From assembly GCF_008642235.1 (NCBI RefSeq), contig NZ_SJEV01000001.1:1-64000 (forward strand): a stretch of DNA of 64,000 nt, read 5' to 3'. Below, piece by piece: positions 9,586-18,598 of this stretch (within the stretch, counting starts at the first letter, position 1; each line of letters opens with the position of its first letter). The stretch is from Planctomonas psychrotolerans (GTDB lineage: Bacteria > Actinomycetota > Actinomycetes > Actinomycetales > Microbacteriaceae). The notes under the pieces were generated by a model. The model had not been told where the DNA came from, did no database searches, and saw only the letters and a program-made list of their open reading frames with translations. The translations under genes and the position numbers were made by a program.

Positions 9586-10415
9586 CCCTTGACCGCTCCG
9601 CTCGTCATCCCGGCGACGATCTGCCGGTTGAAGAAGATGTACATCACGAGCGGCGGGATCGTGATCAGGAGGATGTCCATGAACAGGAGGTTCCACTGGC
9701 TCAGCGTCTGACTCTGGAAGTTGTACAGCGTGAGCTGCACGGTGGCGTTCTCGTCGCCGGGCAGGAAGTAGAGCGGACCGGTGAAGTCGTTGAACACCGC
9801 CACCGCCTGCACGACGATGACCGTGATCACGACGGGCTTCAGCAACGGCAGTACGACGCGGAAGAACAACCGGAGCGACCCAGCGCCGTCGATGATCGCC
9901 GCCTCGTCGAGCTCGCGGGGAATGGTGGACACGAAGGCCCGGAACAGCAGGATGCAGAACGACAGACCGAACGTCGCGTTGATCAGGATCATTCCGGGGA
10001 TCGTCTTGAACAGCTCGAGGCCCTGCAGCACCCAGATGGTGGGCACCACGGCCGGCGGCACGATCAGACCCGCCAGAACGAAGAAGTTGACCACGGGGTT
10101 CCACCTGGTCGTCTTGCGCTGGAGCACGTACCCGACCATCGCGGCGAACACGACCATGAGGGCGATGCTGCCGACGGTGAGGATGGTCGAGTTGACGAAC
10201 GCCCGGATCACGATGCCGTCGCGCACGCTCAGCACGGCGACGAGGTTGTCCCAGAACGCCCACTCCTGCGGCCAGCTGAAGGCCAGGGAGGACGACTCCG
10301 CGGCGGTCTTCGACGCCGTGAGGAAGATGAACGCGAACGGCACGAGGAAGACGACGATGGAGAGCAGGACCGCCACCGTGCCGACGACGGTGGCGCGCAC
10401 CCGGGTGGCTTTCAT
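9582..10415 (-). CDS. Carbohydrate ABC transporter permease, MalG type
   Basis: A 277-residue membrane protein with about six transmembrane segments. The EAA loop that contacts the ATPase is visible (ELDEAAIIDGAGSLRLFFRV). It is the second permease of a CUT1-type sugar importer. It overlaps the preceding permease by ATGA and the following rhamnosidase by GTGA, so the three genes are tightly coupled. No ATPase gene is present; such importers often share a general ATPase (MsiK/MsmK type) encoded elsewhere. Confidence 0.94.
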   Translation of the reverse strand: MKATRVRATVVGTVAVLLSIVVFLVPFAFIFLTASKTAAESSSLAFSWPQEWAFWDNLVAVLSVRDGIVIRAFVNSTILTVGSIALMVVFAAMVGYVLQRKTTRWNPVVNFFVLAGLIVPPAVVPTIWVLQGLELFKTIPGMILINATFGLSFCILLFRAFVSTIPRELDEAAIIDGAGSLRLFFRVVLPLLKPVVITVIVVQAVAVFNDFTGPLYFLPGDENATVQLTLYNFQSQTLSQWNLLFMDILLITIPPLVMYIFFNRQIVAGMTSGAVKG

Positions 10416-11353
10416 GCGTCGACCTGCTTCCGGTTGAGGAGGAAAGAGATCGGGATCATGATGGCGGTCACGACGAGGAACAGCACGACGTTGCCCGCGG
10501 TGGAGAGGCCGTAGAAGCCCGCCTGGTACTGCTTGTAGATCACCGACGCGATCACGTCACTGGTGAAGCCGGGCCCGCCCCGGGTCGTGGCCCAGATCAA
10601 TTCGAACGAGCGCAACCCGCCGATGAGCGACAGGATGACGACGGTGGCCGTCGCCGGGCGCACGAGGGGCAGCGTGATGCTGCGGAAGCTCTTCCAGGCG
10701 CTCGCCCCGTCCACCTTGGCGGCCTCGAAGTACTCGGTGGGGATGGCGACGATGCCCGCGATGTAGATGAGGCACGCGATCCCGACGCCCTTCCAGACGT
10801 CGATCAACGCCACCGAGAACAGCGCCCACTGGGGGTCGGTCAGCCAGCCGGGGCCGGTGATGCCGATCGCCGCGAGCGACTCGTTCACGAGGCCGCCGAA
10901 CGGGTCGAGGAGCACCTTGAAGGTGATGCCGATGCCGATGGTCGAGACCAGCACGGGGAAGAACACGACCGACCGCAGGTATCCCCGCGCGATGATCTGC
11001 GAGGTGAGCAGCAGCGCGAGCGCGAGGCCGAGGATCACCTTCAGAGCGCTCGTCATGAATCCGTAGGCGAACGTGTTCAGGAACCCCTGCAGAAGCTGCG
11101 CCTCGGAGAAGAACTGCACGAAGTTGGCGAAGCCGATGAACTCGATGTCGAACAGCGACCACCGGGTCAGGGAGAAGTAGAACGACGCGAACGTCGGCAC
11201 CGCGAAGAACACGATGTACAGGGCGGCGGCGGGAAGGTAGAACCAGGTGGGGTAGGCGCTGGCGATTCCGCCTTTGCCCCGCTTCTTCGGCGTGCGCGCC
11301 GGGTCACCGGTCACGGCGACCGGGGGCACCGCAGCGGTCGTGGTTGACGTCAT
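10412..11353 (-). CDS. Carbohydrate ABC transporter permease, MalF type
   Basis: A 313-residue permease with about six transmembrane helices and an EAA loop (PTEYFEAAKVDGASAWKSF), partner of the MalG-type permease. I chose the ATG at 11353 (MTSTTTAAV) because an AGAGGAG ribosome site precedes it and the frame upstream encodes a low-complexity Pro/Ser/Arg stretch. The protein then begins with a short basic tail (TPKKRGKGG) before the first helix. It follows the binding-protein gene after 167 bases that contain a strong hairpin. Confidence 0.94.
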   Translation of the reverse strand: MTSTTTAAVPPVAVTGDPARTPKKRGKGGIASAYPTWFYLPAAALYIVFFAVPTFASFYFSLTRWSLFDIEFIGFANFVQFFSEAQLLQGFLNTFAYGFMTSALKVILGLALALLLTSQIIARGYLRSVVFFPVLVSTIGIGITFKVLLDPFGGLVNESLAAIGITGPGWLTDPQWALFSVALIDVWKGVGIACLIYIAGIVAIPTEYFEAAKVDGASAWKSFRSITLPLVRPATATVVILSLIGGLRSFELIWATTRGGPGFTSDVIASVIYKQYQAGFYGLSTAGNVVLFLVVTAIMIPISFLLNRKQVDA

Positions 11354-11458
11354 CGTCACTCCTCTGGGCTCGGGGATGGAACGGCTCGGGATGGACAAGC
11401 TCGGGGATGATGGAACGGGTTCGGCACCCGGGAACCGGCATGCTCCGGCACCGGGACG

Positions 11459-11488
11459 GGGCCGGCGGTGGGTGGTCACCGCCGGCCC
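11459..11488 (-). terminator. Intra-operon hairpin between binding protein and permeases
   Basis: A perfect 12-bp stem (11459-11470 pairs with 11477-11488) with a 6-base loop lies just after the binding-protein stop codon and before the first permease. It has no run of T. A hairpin here probably stabilises the 3' end of the binding-protein mRNA or partly terminates transcription, which would give more binding protein than permease, a common arrangement in sugar ABC operons. Confidence 0.6.
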
Positions 11489-11520
11489 GGTGAGGATCCG
11501 ACCTCAGTCGGCGCCTCGGC

Positions 11521-12852
11521 TCACCAGCCTTCGAGCCCGAGCTGCTGCGCCTGCTTCTTCACGTCCTCGTCGTACAGAGCCGCACCCTCCTCGGCCGTGC
11601 TGATGCCGGAGCCGACCTGCACGGTGATGTTCTCGAGGTTGGGTCCCTTGATCGGCGAGAGGAACTCGAGCGCCGGAGCGGTCTTCTCCTCGTCGAAGTA
11701 GGTCTGCAGCTCGCCGATCAGGTCGGGCACGTCGTCCGGGACGCTGCACGCCGAGGTGACGTAGGGACCGGAGGGAACGAGCGTCTCGTTCTGCACCTCG
11801 CACCCGGCGGGCGAGGTCATGAAGGCGACGAACTCCTTGGCGGCCTCGAGCTTCTCGCCCTCGGTCGTCTGCGGGATGTAGACCGCGTTCGGCTGCCAGA
11901 TGGTGATGCTGGTGTTCGCCGCATCGTCGGCGGGGAGGGCGAAGACGCCCACGTCGTTGGCGTTGTCCGGGTAGTTCTGCTGGATGGTGGCGAGCGCGTT
12001 GGTGAGGATCGGGTAGTGGGCACCCTCTCCGGTAGCGATCATCCGGATACCGTCGTCGTACAGCGCCGACGCGTAGTCCTCGTTGAAGAACCCGGCGTCG
12101 AAGGCGTCCTGCTGGTGCTGGAATCCCGCGATGGCGGGCTCCTCGGCGTACTTGCGATTGCCCGCCGTGTACTCCACGGCCCAGTCGGGGTCGGCGGTGT
12201 TCACGTTGGCGTAGTCACCCAGCACGAACAGCTGGCTCGTCCAGGTGTCGCCGTAAGTCTGGATGATGGGGGCGGCCGTACCCGCGGCCGCGATGGCCTC
12301 GTTGTTGGCCATGAACTCGTCCCATGTGGTCGGGACCTCGAGCCCGAGCTCCTCGTAGATGGGCTTGTTGTAGATGACGGCACCGGCGAACGACGAACCG
12401 ATCGGGGCTCCGTAGATGCCCTCATCGGTACTCACGACGGTGACGAAGTCCTCCGTCAGGTCGTCGACCCAGGGCTGGTCGGAGAGGTCGACGAGCGTCG
12501 TGTTGGGGTTCAACGCCTGGAACAGCGATCCCGAGTTGTAGTGGAAGAGGTCCGACATCTCGCCGGTGGCGAGCTTCGTCTTCATGAGGTTGTCGCCCTC
12601 GGTTCCTCCGGGCTGCGTCTGCATCGTGACGGTGATGTCATCGTTCTCGGCCTCGAAGGCCGCGATCATGGCCTCGGCCATGGCGGGCGTCGATCCACCG
12701 TTCTGCACGAGCCATTCGATCTCGACGGCGCCGTCGGCGCCACCACCACCACCACCACTTCCTCCCCCGCTGGAACACGCGGTGAGGGTGACGATCATTG
12801 CTGTGCCGGCGATAGCGGTTGCTGTGCGCAGGGCTCGGGTGCGGAAAAGCAT
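11521..12852 (-). CDS. Extracellular sugar-binding lipoprotein of the rhamnoside ABC importer
   Basis: A 443-residue family 1 solute-binding protein. It has a lipoprotein signal peptide with lipobox LTAC, so Cys26 would be lipidated, followed by a glycine-rich linker (SSGGGSGGGGGG). It captures an oligosaccharide or rhamnosylated compound outside the cell and delivers it to the two downstream permeases; the exact ligand is inferred from the adjacent rhamnosidases. A strong ribosome site (AGGAGG, 12859-12864) precedes the ATG. A sigma-A-like promoter and a LacI-type operator lie directly upstream, so sugar-induced expression is likely. Confidence 0.95.
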   Translation of the reverse strand: MLFRTRALRTATAIAGTAMIVTLTACSSGGGSGGGGGGADGAVEIEWLVQNGGSTPAMAEAMIAAFEAENDDITVTMQTQPGGTEGDNLMKTKLATGEMSDLFHYNSGSLFQALNPNTTLVDLSDQPWVDDLTEDFVTVVSTDEGIYGAPIGSSFAGAVIYNKPIYEELGLEVPTTWDEFMANNEAIAAAGTAAPIIQTYGDTWTSQLFVLGDYANVNTADPDWAVEYTAGNRKYAEEPAIAGFQHQQDAFDAGFFNEDYASALYDDGIRMIATGEGAHYPILTNALATIQQNYPDNANDVGVFALPADDAANTSITIWQPNAVYIPQTTEGEKLEAAKEFVAFMTSPAGCEVQNETLVPSGPYVTSACSVPDDVPDLIGELQTYFDEEKTAPALEFLSPIKGPNLENITVQVGSGISTAEEGAALYDEDVKKQAQQLGLEGW

Positions 12853-12880
12853 TCTTTACCTCCTCGTAAAGGGCTCAATC

Positions 12881-12900
12881 GAATCGATTGGAACGATTCA
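12881..12900. promoter_or_regulatory. LacI-type operator of the binding-protein operon
   Basis: The sequence TGGAACGATTCA (12889-12900) is a near-palindrome with a central CG, typical of LacI-family operators. It matches the operator in front of the divergent rhamnosidase at 11 of 12 positions. A wider inverted repeat, GAATCG-N7-CGATTC, spans 12881-12899. It sits just downstream of the predicted minus-strand start point, fitting repression. Confidence 0.6.
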
Positions 12901-12911
12901 ACATCGCGGTT

Positions 12912-12941
12912 ATCGTATACGCCGGTTCGCTCGTGTGTCAA
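12912..12941 (-). promoter_or_regulatory. Promoter of the binding-protein/permease/rhamnosidase operon
   Basis: Read on the minus strand, a perfect -35 box TTGACA (12941-12936) is followed after 18 bases by TACGAT (12917-12912). Transcription would start near 12905, so the operator at 12889-12900 lies in the first transcribed bases. Confidence 0.6.
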
Positions 12942-13004
12942 TCGATCCGAGTCGCTCGGTTTTCATTCGTTATCGACACCGTTCCCGCGGAACCCGGACG
13001 TCGT

Positions 13005-13033
13005 TTGACACCGGCGGTGAATCGTTTCATGAT
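13005..13033 (+). promoter_or_regulatory. Promoter with LacI-type operator for the plus-strand rhamnosidases
   Basis: TTGACA (13005-13010), a 17-base spacer and CATGAT (13028-13033) form a good sigma-A-type promoter. The near-palindrome TGAATCGTTTCA at 13018-13029 overlaps the spacer and -10 box. On the other strand it reads TGAAACGATTCA, matching the site at 12889-12900 at 11 of 12 positions. One regulator probably controls both directions. Confidence 0.62.
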
Positions 13034-13074
13034 CGAACGGTGCGGCACCGACGCCGCCGGTGAGGAACAACGAC

Positions 13075-15723
13075 GTGACCCTTCTGCCCGCGGACGACAC
13101 CTTCGACACGCGACTCCGCCGAGTGCGCCTGTCCACCCAGTACGAATCCGGGATGCTCGGCGTGCCCGCCGACGGTGTTCGGCTCAGCTGGCGGGTCGAC
13201 GCGGACGCGGGTGCCGCGCCCTCGATCGGATACCAGCTCCGCGTCGACGACCGGGTGGAGGCGGCTGTGTCGTCCACCGACTCGATCGGGATTCCCGCGC
13301 CGGGCGCTCCCCTCGGCGCACGGCAGTCCCGCACCTACGCCGTGCGTGTCGCCACGGAGGCGGGCTGGTCGAACTGGAGCGACCCCGTGGTCGTGGAGGC
13401 GGGCCTCTCCCCGTCCGACTGGACGGCCGCCGTCGTCGGTATCGACACGCCCGCGGAGGGACCGGCGCAGCTGCTCCGTCACGAGTTCACGCTCGACGAC
13501 GCACCGGAGCGGGCCCGTGCCTACGCGACCTTCCTCGGCATCGGGGAGCTGTGGATCAATGGAACCCGCGTCGGGGATGAGCACCTCGCGCCAGGCTGGA
13601 CCTCGTACCAGGAGCGCGTGCTCGTCTCCACCTTCGATGTGACGGCTCTGCTCGTCGCCGGTGACAACGCCGTCGCCGCGGTCGTGGCGGACGGCTGGTA
13701 CCGCGGGCGGTTCGGTTTCAAGGGCCGCACCGGCATCTACGGCGATCGTCTCGGCGCCCTCGTGCAAGTGGAGGTCGACGGCGCTCCGGTGACGGTCACC
13801 GACGACGGGTGGCGCGGCGGGACCGGTGTCGTCCGGGCGGCGAGCATCTACGACGGCACCGCGGCCGACCTTCGCCTCCCCGACGCCGGCACGGTCAGCA
13901 CCGTCGGCTTCGACGACTCCGGCTGGTCCCCCGTCGGCACCATCGAGTTCGACCTCGGCCGGCTCGCCCCCCGGTTCGCGCCGCCCGTGCGGACCGTGGC
14001 GGAACTCCCGATGACCGAGACGGCTCGGCCGACCGCGACGCAGCTGGACGCGGGCCAGAACGTGTCGGGGTGGGTGCGTCTGACCGTGCGCGGCCGGGCC
14101 GGCGACACCGTCACGGTGCGTCACGCCGAGATCCTGGACGGCGCGGGCGACCTCTTCACCGCGGCACTGCGTACCGCGAAGGCCACCGACACGTACATCC
14201 TCGCCTCCGACGATGAGGTGACGCTCGAGCCGCGGTTCACCTTCCACGGCTTCCGCTACGCCGAGGTGACCGGCGCCGAGGTGGTGTCGGCGACGGCGGT
14301 GGCCATCAGCTCCGACACTCCCCCGAGGTCCACCTTCCGCAGTTCGCACGAGGCCCTCGACCGGTTCCACAGCAACGTGCAATGGTCCCAGCGCGACAAC
14401 TTCGTGTCGCTGCCCACCGACTGTCCGCAGCGCGACGAGCGGCTCGGCTGGACCGGTGACGCTCAGGCGTTCGCCGCGACGGCATCCACCCTCTTCGACT
14501 CCCACACGTTCTGGCGCTCCTGGCTGCTCGACCTCGAGATCGACCAGACCGACGAGGGCGGCGTCGCGTCGATCGTGCCCGACATCATCCGCTTCGAGGA
14601 CCTGACCATGGGCAGCCCGGACGCCGATCCCCTCGGCCGTGCCGGCTGGGCCGACGCGGCGACCATCGTCCCGTTCGCCGTGTACGAGTCCTACGGCAGC
14701 GACGAGGTGCTCGTGCAGCAGCTCCGCAGCATGCGGCGGTGGGTCGAGCACCTGCGCCGACGCGCGGGGAGCGATGTGGTGCTGCCGCACGAGCCGTTCC
14801 AGTACGGCGACTGGCTCGACCCCGATGCCCCCGGCGACCGGCCGTGGGAGGCGAAGGTCGATTCCGACTACGTGGCGAACGCGTTCTACGTGCACTCCAC
14901 CCGTCTGCTCGCCCGTGCCGAACGGCTGGTCGGCGACGCGGACGCCGCCGCCGAGTACGACGCGCTCGCCGACCGGGTCGCGGCCGCGACCTGGGAACGC
15001 TGGGGAACCGATGCCGTGACCACGCAGACCGGCGCCGCACTGGCCCTGCAGTTCGGCATCGCCCCGACCGACCGACGCGCAGCGATCGCCGACGGGCTGG
15101 CGGCCGACGTGCGCCGCGAGCGCGGCCGCATCGCCACCGGTTTCCTCGGCACCCCGCTCGTGCTCTTCGCCCTGTCGGAGTCCGGCCACCTCGCCGAGGC
15201 GTACCTGATGCTGCTGCGCCGGGAGGCGCCGAGTTGGCTCTACCAGGTGGACCGCGGGGCGACGACCGTGTGGGAACGCTGGGATGCGATCAAGACGGAC
15301 GGGTCGATCCACGGCGGCGAGATGGACACGGGCGGCGGGGGCGGGATGCTGTCGTTCAATCACTACGCCTACGGCGCCATGATCGACTGGGTCTACCGCA
15401 CCGTGGCGGGCCTCGCGCCCGATCCCGATGCACCCGGTTACCGCCGGGTCCTCGTCGCCCCGCGCCCGGCGGACTCGCTCACCGCCGCGGCGGCCACGAT
15501 CGACACCGCGCTCGGCACCCTGTCGATCGACTGGCGACTCGGGGACGACGGCGACTTCACCGCCGAGCTCGACGTGCCGTACGGCGCGACCGCGACCCTC
15601 GACCTGCCCGTGGGCGAGGATTCGGAGCTCAGCGTGAACGGAAGCGGCGGGGTGACCGAACTCGGCCACGGCCGGCACACGATCTCGATCGCCCGGCCTG
15701 CGGTCGTGTCGACCGCAGCCTGA
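13075..15723 (+). CDS. GH78 alpha-L-rhamnosidase (second copy)
   Basis: An 882-residue GH78 enzyme with the same domain order as the other two copies in the island and no signal peptide. The acid motif DCPQRDERLGWTGD begins at Asp449 with the general acid at Glu455; Glu734 lies in TTVWERWD. I chose GTG at 13075 because TGAGGA is spaced well before it; another in-frame GTG at 13060 would add five residues. Expression is probably driven by the operator-bearing promoter at 13005-13033. A Gly-rich insert (about residues 752-758) precedes the SFNHYA motif and is absent from the other copies. Confidence 0.93.
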   Translation: MTLLPADDTFDTRLRRVRLSTQYESGMLGVPADGVRLSWRVDADAGAAPSIGYQLRVDDRVEAAVSSTDSIGIPAPGAPLGARQSRTYAVRVATEAGWSNWSDPVVVEAGLSPSDWTAAVVGIDTPAEGPAQLLRHEFTLDDAPERARAYATFLGIGELWINGTRVGDEHLAPGWTSYQERVLVSTFDVTALLVAGDNAVAAVVADGWYRGRFGFKGRTGIYGDRLGALVQVEVDGAPVTVTDDGWRGGTGVVRAASIYDGTAADLRLPDAGTVSTVGFDDSGWSPVGTIEFDLGRLAPRFAPPVRTVAELPMTETARPTATQLDAGQNVSGWVRLTVRGRAGDTVTVRHAEILDGAGDLFTAALRTAKATDTYILASDDEVTLEPRFTFHGFRYAEVTGAEVVSATAVAISSDTPPRSTFRSSHEALDRFHSNVQWSQRDNFVSLPTDCPQRDERLGWTGDAQAFAATASTLFDSHTFWRSWLLDLEIDQTDEGGVASIVPDIIRFEDLTMGSPDADPLGRAGWADAATIVPFAVYESYGSDEVLVQQLRSMRRWVEHLRRRAGSDVVLPHEPFQYGDWLDPDAPGDRPWEAKVDSDYVANAFYVHSTRLLARAERLVGDADAAAEYDALADRVAAATWERWGTDAVTTQTGAALALQFGIAPTDRRAAIADGLAADVRRERGRIATGFLGTPLVLFALSESGHLAEAYLMLLRREAPSWLYQVDRGATTVWERWDAIKTDGSIHGGEMDTGGGGGMLSFNHYAYGAMIDWVYRTVAGLAPDPDAPGYRRVLVAPRPADSLTAAAATIDTALGTLSIDWRLGDDGDFTAELDVPYGATATLDLPVGEDSELSVNGSGGVTELGHGRHTISIARPAVVSTAA

Positions 15724-15775
15724 GTTCCTCGACGACCGTTCCGATCCGCATCGAAGAAAGCGAGCATCCGCCGAC

Positions 15776-18598
15776 ATGATCACGACCATTCTCACCGCCG
15801 AACGCCCGAGTGGGGACGACTTCGTCCCCACCGCCACGCCACCGCTCAGCTGGACGACCGAGACCGATACGCCGGACTGGCTGCAGGCCTCCGCGGAGGT
15901 GCAACGCGACGGCGGCGAACCGGTGACCCTCGACGGCGCCGAGTCGGTGCTGGTGGACTGGCCGTTCGCGCCGCTCGCCCCGCGCGAGCGCGCGAGCGTG
16001 CGGGTGCGCGTCACCGGAGCCGACGGGGGCGTCGGCGACTGGAGCGCTCCCCTCGAGGTGCGCGGTGGTTTCCTCCCCGCCGACGGCTGGCACGCGGCGC
16101 CGATCGGTCTCGCCTCGCCGGAGGTCTACGCGCAGCCGGCGCTGCTGCGGTCCGAGTTCACGATCGACGGCCCAGTGGCGAGCGCCACTCTGTACGCCAC
16201 CGCGCTCGGCTCGTACCAGGCTGCTCTCAACGGGTCCGACGTCGACGACCAGGTGCTGAAGCCGGGCTGGACCGTCTACCAGTACCGCACCGTGCACGAG
16301 ACGACCGACGTGACCGCGCTCCTGACCCAGGGCACCAACGCACTGGCGATCCGGCTCGCCGGGGCGTGGGCCACCGAGGTGTACGGCTTCCGCGGCCACC
16401 AGCGCACCTTCTACGCCGAACAGCCGACCGTGGCGGCGCAGCTGGTCATCGAGTACGCCGACGGGCGGGTGGCGGAGGTCGTCACCGGGGACGGGTGGCG
16501 CGCCGCCCCCGGACCGGTGACCGCCAGCGGCATCTACCAGGGCGAGCACTACGACGCCCGCCTCGAGCAGGCCGGGTTCGACCGCGCCGGGTTCGATGAC
16601 AGCGGGTGGGCCGCCGCGGCCGTAGCCGAGACGGCGGTCGTGCCCGAGCCGCGCCGCTCCCCCGCGGTGCGTCGCATCGAGGAGCTGGCGGTGCAGGAGG
16701 TGATCCGCACCCCCGCCGGGGCGACGGTGCTCGACTTCGGTCAGAACCTGGTGGGCTGGCTGCGCATCCGGGTGCGCGGCGAGGCAGGCAGCACCGTCAC
16801 GCTGAGGCACGCCGAGGTGCTGGAGCACGGGGAACTCGGCACGCGCCCGCTCCGCCGCGCCGCCGCGACCGACAGCTACACCCTCGCCGGTGCGGAAGGC
16901 GCCGGTGCGGAAGGCGCGGGTCCGGAGGTGTGGGAACCGGAATTCACGTTCCACGGCTTCCGCTACGCCGAGATCGACGGATGGCCCGGCGAGCTCGATC
17001 CCGCCGACATCACCGCGGTCGTGGTCCACAGCGACATGGAGCGGACGGGGTGGTTCGACAGTTCCCACGAACTGGTGAACCGCCTGCACGAGAACGTGGT
17101 CTGGGGATTGCGGGGCAACTTCCTCTCCCTGCCCACCGACTGCCCGCAGCGCGATGAACGTCTCGGCTGGACCGGTGACATCCAGGTGTTCGCGCCGACG
17201 TCGGCGTTCCTCTACGACACCCGCGGATTCCTCGCCTCGTGGCTGCGGGACCTGTGGCTCGATCAGAAGAACTCCGACGGTGTGGTGCCCTTCACCGTGC
17301 CGAACGTGCTCGGTCCGGCTCGTCCCGCGGCGGCCTGGGGCGACGCCGCCGCGGTCGTGCCATGGGTCCTGCACGAGCGCTTCGCCGATCGCGCGGTGCT
17401 GACCGAGCAGTTCGACAGCATGCGGGCGTGGGTCGACCTCCTGGTCCGGCTCGCCGGCGACAACTCGCTGTGGGAGGGCGACTTCCAGTTCGGCGACTGG
17501 CTCGACCCGACCGCGCCGCCCGAGCATCCCGCCGAAGCCGCGACGCATGCCGACATCGTCGCCACGGCGTACCTCTTCCGCTCGGCCGATCTCACCGCGC
17601 GCATTGCGGCCCTCCTCGGCCGCACGGAGGAGGAGACGACGTACCGCGACATCGCGGAGACGGTGCGCGCCGCTTTCCTGGCGGAGTACGTGACGCCGGC
17701 GGGCCGGATGATGTCCGACGCGCAGACCGGGTATGCGATGGCCATCATGTTCGACATCGCCCCGACGGAGCAGCACGAGGCACTCGGTCGGCGGCTCGCC
17801 GATCTGGTGCGCGAGCACGGCTACCGCATCCGCACCGGCTTCGTGGGCACGCCCATCATCCAGGACGCGCTCACGCGGACGGGTCACCTCGACACCGCCA
17901 CCCGTCTGCTGCTGCAGACGGAGAATCCGTCCTGGTTGTACCCGGTGACGATGGGCGCGACCACGGTGTGGGAGCGCTGGGACTCGATGCTGCCCGACGG
18001 CACCATCAACCCCGGCCAGATGACCTCCTTCAACCACTACGCCCTCGGTGCGATCGCGGACTGGTTGCACCGGGTCGTGGCGGGGCTCGCCCCGGCCGAA
18101 CCGGGGTACCGCGTGATCCGCATTGCGCCCACACCGATCGCCGGCTTCGACTCCGCCAGTGCGGAGCACCGGACCCCCTACGGCCCGGCTCGCGTGGCGT
18201 GGCGACGGGACGGATCCCGCATCGTCGTGTCGGCGACCGTACCGCCCAACTCGTCGGCGGAGGTGTCGCTGCCCGACGGAACGGAGCTCACCGTCGGCTC
18301 GGGCGAGCACGCCTTCACCGTCGATGCACCCCGTGCAGACGAGACGTACGCGCCCCTCGGGCTCGACTCCTCGCTCGCGCAGGTCATCGACGACCCCGCG
18401 GCCTACGCCATCGTGATCGAATCGCTGACCGAGGCCGCCCCGGCGATCGTGAAGGACGTGCGCGCGCACACCGTGTGGCTGCCGGGTCGTAGCGTCGGAG
18501 AGATGCTCGGCCGGCACGCCTCGGGGACCGCCCGCGATCTCATCGAGACCCGCTTCGAGCGGCTCAACGCGGAACGAGCGGCGGATGCGGCAGCATGA
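15776..18598 (+). CDS. GH78 alpha-L-rhamnosidase with C-terminal extension (third copy)
   Basis: A 940-residue GH78 enzyme. The acid motif starts at Asp455 (general acid Glu461), and Glu733 lies in TTVWERWD. It differs from its neighbours by a helical C-terminal extension of about 84 residues (from about 857) resembling the small helical tails on some other glycoside hydrolases. A short in-frame duplication encodes repeated AEGAG near residue 375. No signal peptide is present. It follows the second copy by 52 bases and overlaps the nucleotidyltransferase by 14 bases, so all three plus-strand genes are probably co-transcribed. Confidence 0.93.
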   Translation: MITTILTAERPSGDDFVPTATPPLSWTTETDTPDWLQASAEVQRDGGEPVTLDGAESVLVDWPFAPLAPRERASVRVRVTGADGGVGDWSAPLEVRGGFLPADGWHAAPIGLASPEVYAQPALLRSEFTIDGPVASATLYATALGSYQAALNGSDVDDQVLKPGWTVYQYRTVHETTDVTALLTQGTNALAIRLAGAWATEVYGFRGHQRTFYAEQPTVAAQLVIEYADGRVAEVVTGDGWRAAPGPVTASGIYQGEHYDARLEQAGFDRAGFDDSGWAAAAVAETAVVPEPRRSPAVRRIEELAVQEVIRTPAGATVLDFGQNLVGWLRIRVRGEAGSTVTLRHAEVLEHGELGTRPLRRAAATDSYTLAGAEGAGAEGAGPEVWEPEFTFHGFRYAEIDGWPGELDPADITAVVVHSDMERTGWFDSSHELVNRLHENVVWGLRGNFLSLPTDCPQRDERLGWTGDIQVFAPTSAFLYDTRGFLASWLRDLWLDQKNSDGVVPFTVPNVLGPARPAAAWGDAAAVVPWVLHERFADRAVLTEQFDSMRAWVDLLVRLAGDNSLWEGDFQFGDWLDPTAPPEHPAEAATHADIVATAYLFRSADLTARIAALLGRTEEETTYRDIAETVRAAFLAEYVTPAGRMMSDAQTGYAMAIMFDIAPTEQHEALGRRLADLVREHGYRIRTGFVGTPIIQDALTRTGHLDTATRLLLQTENPSWLYPVTMGATTVWERWDSMLPDGTINPGQMTSFNHYALGAIADWLHRVVAGLAPAEPGYRVIRIAPTPIAGFDSASAEHRTPYGPARVAWRRDGSRIVVSATVPPNSSAEVSLPDGTELTVGSGEHAFTVDAPRADETYAPLGLDSSLAQVIDDPAAYAIVIESLTEAAPAIVKDVRAHTVWLPGRSVGEMLGRHASGTARDLIETRFERLNAERAADAAA

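Noticed and set aside
13027-18517. Very long minus-strand open frames opposite the second and third rhamnosidase genes
   Set aside because: They are antisense shadows produced by high GC at third codon positions; the composition (Arg, Gly, Val, His rich) and lack of domains show they are not genes.
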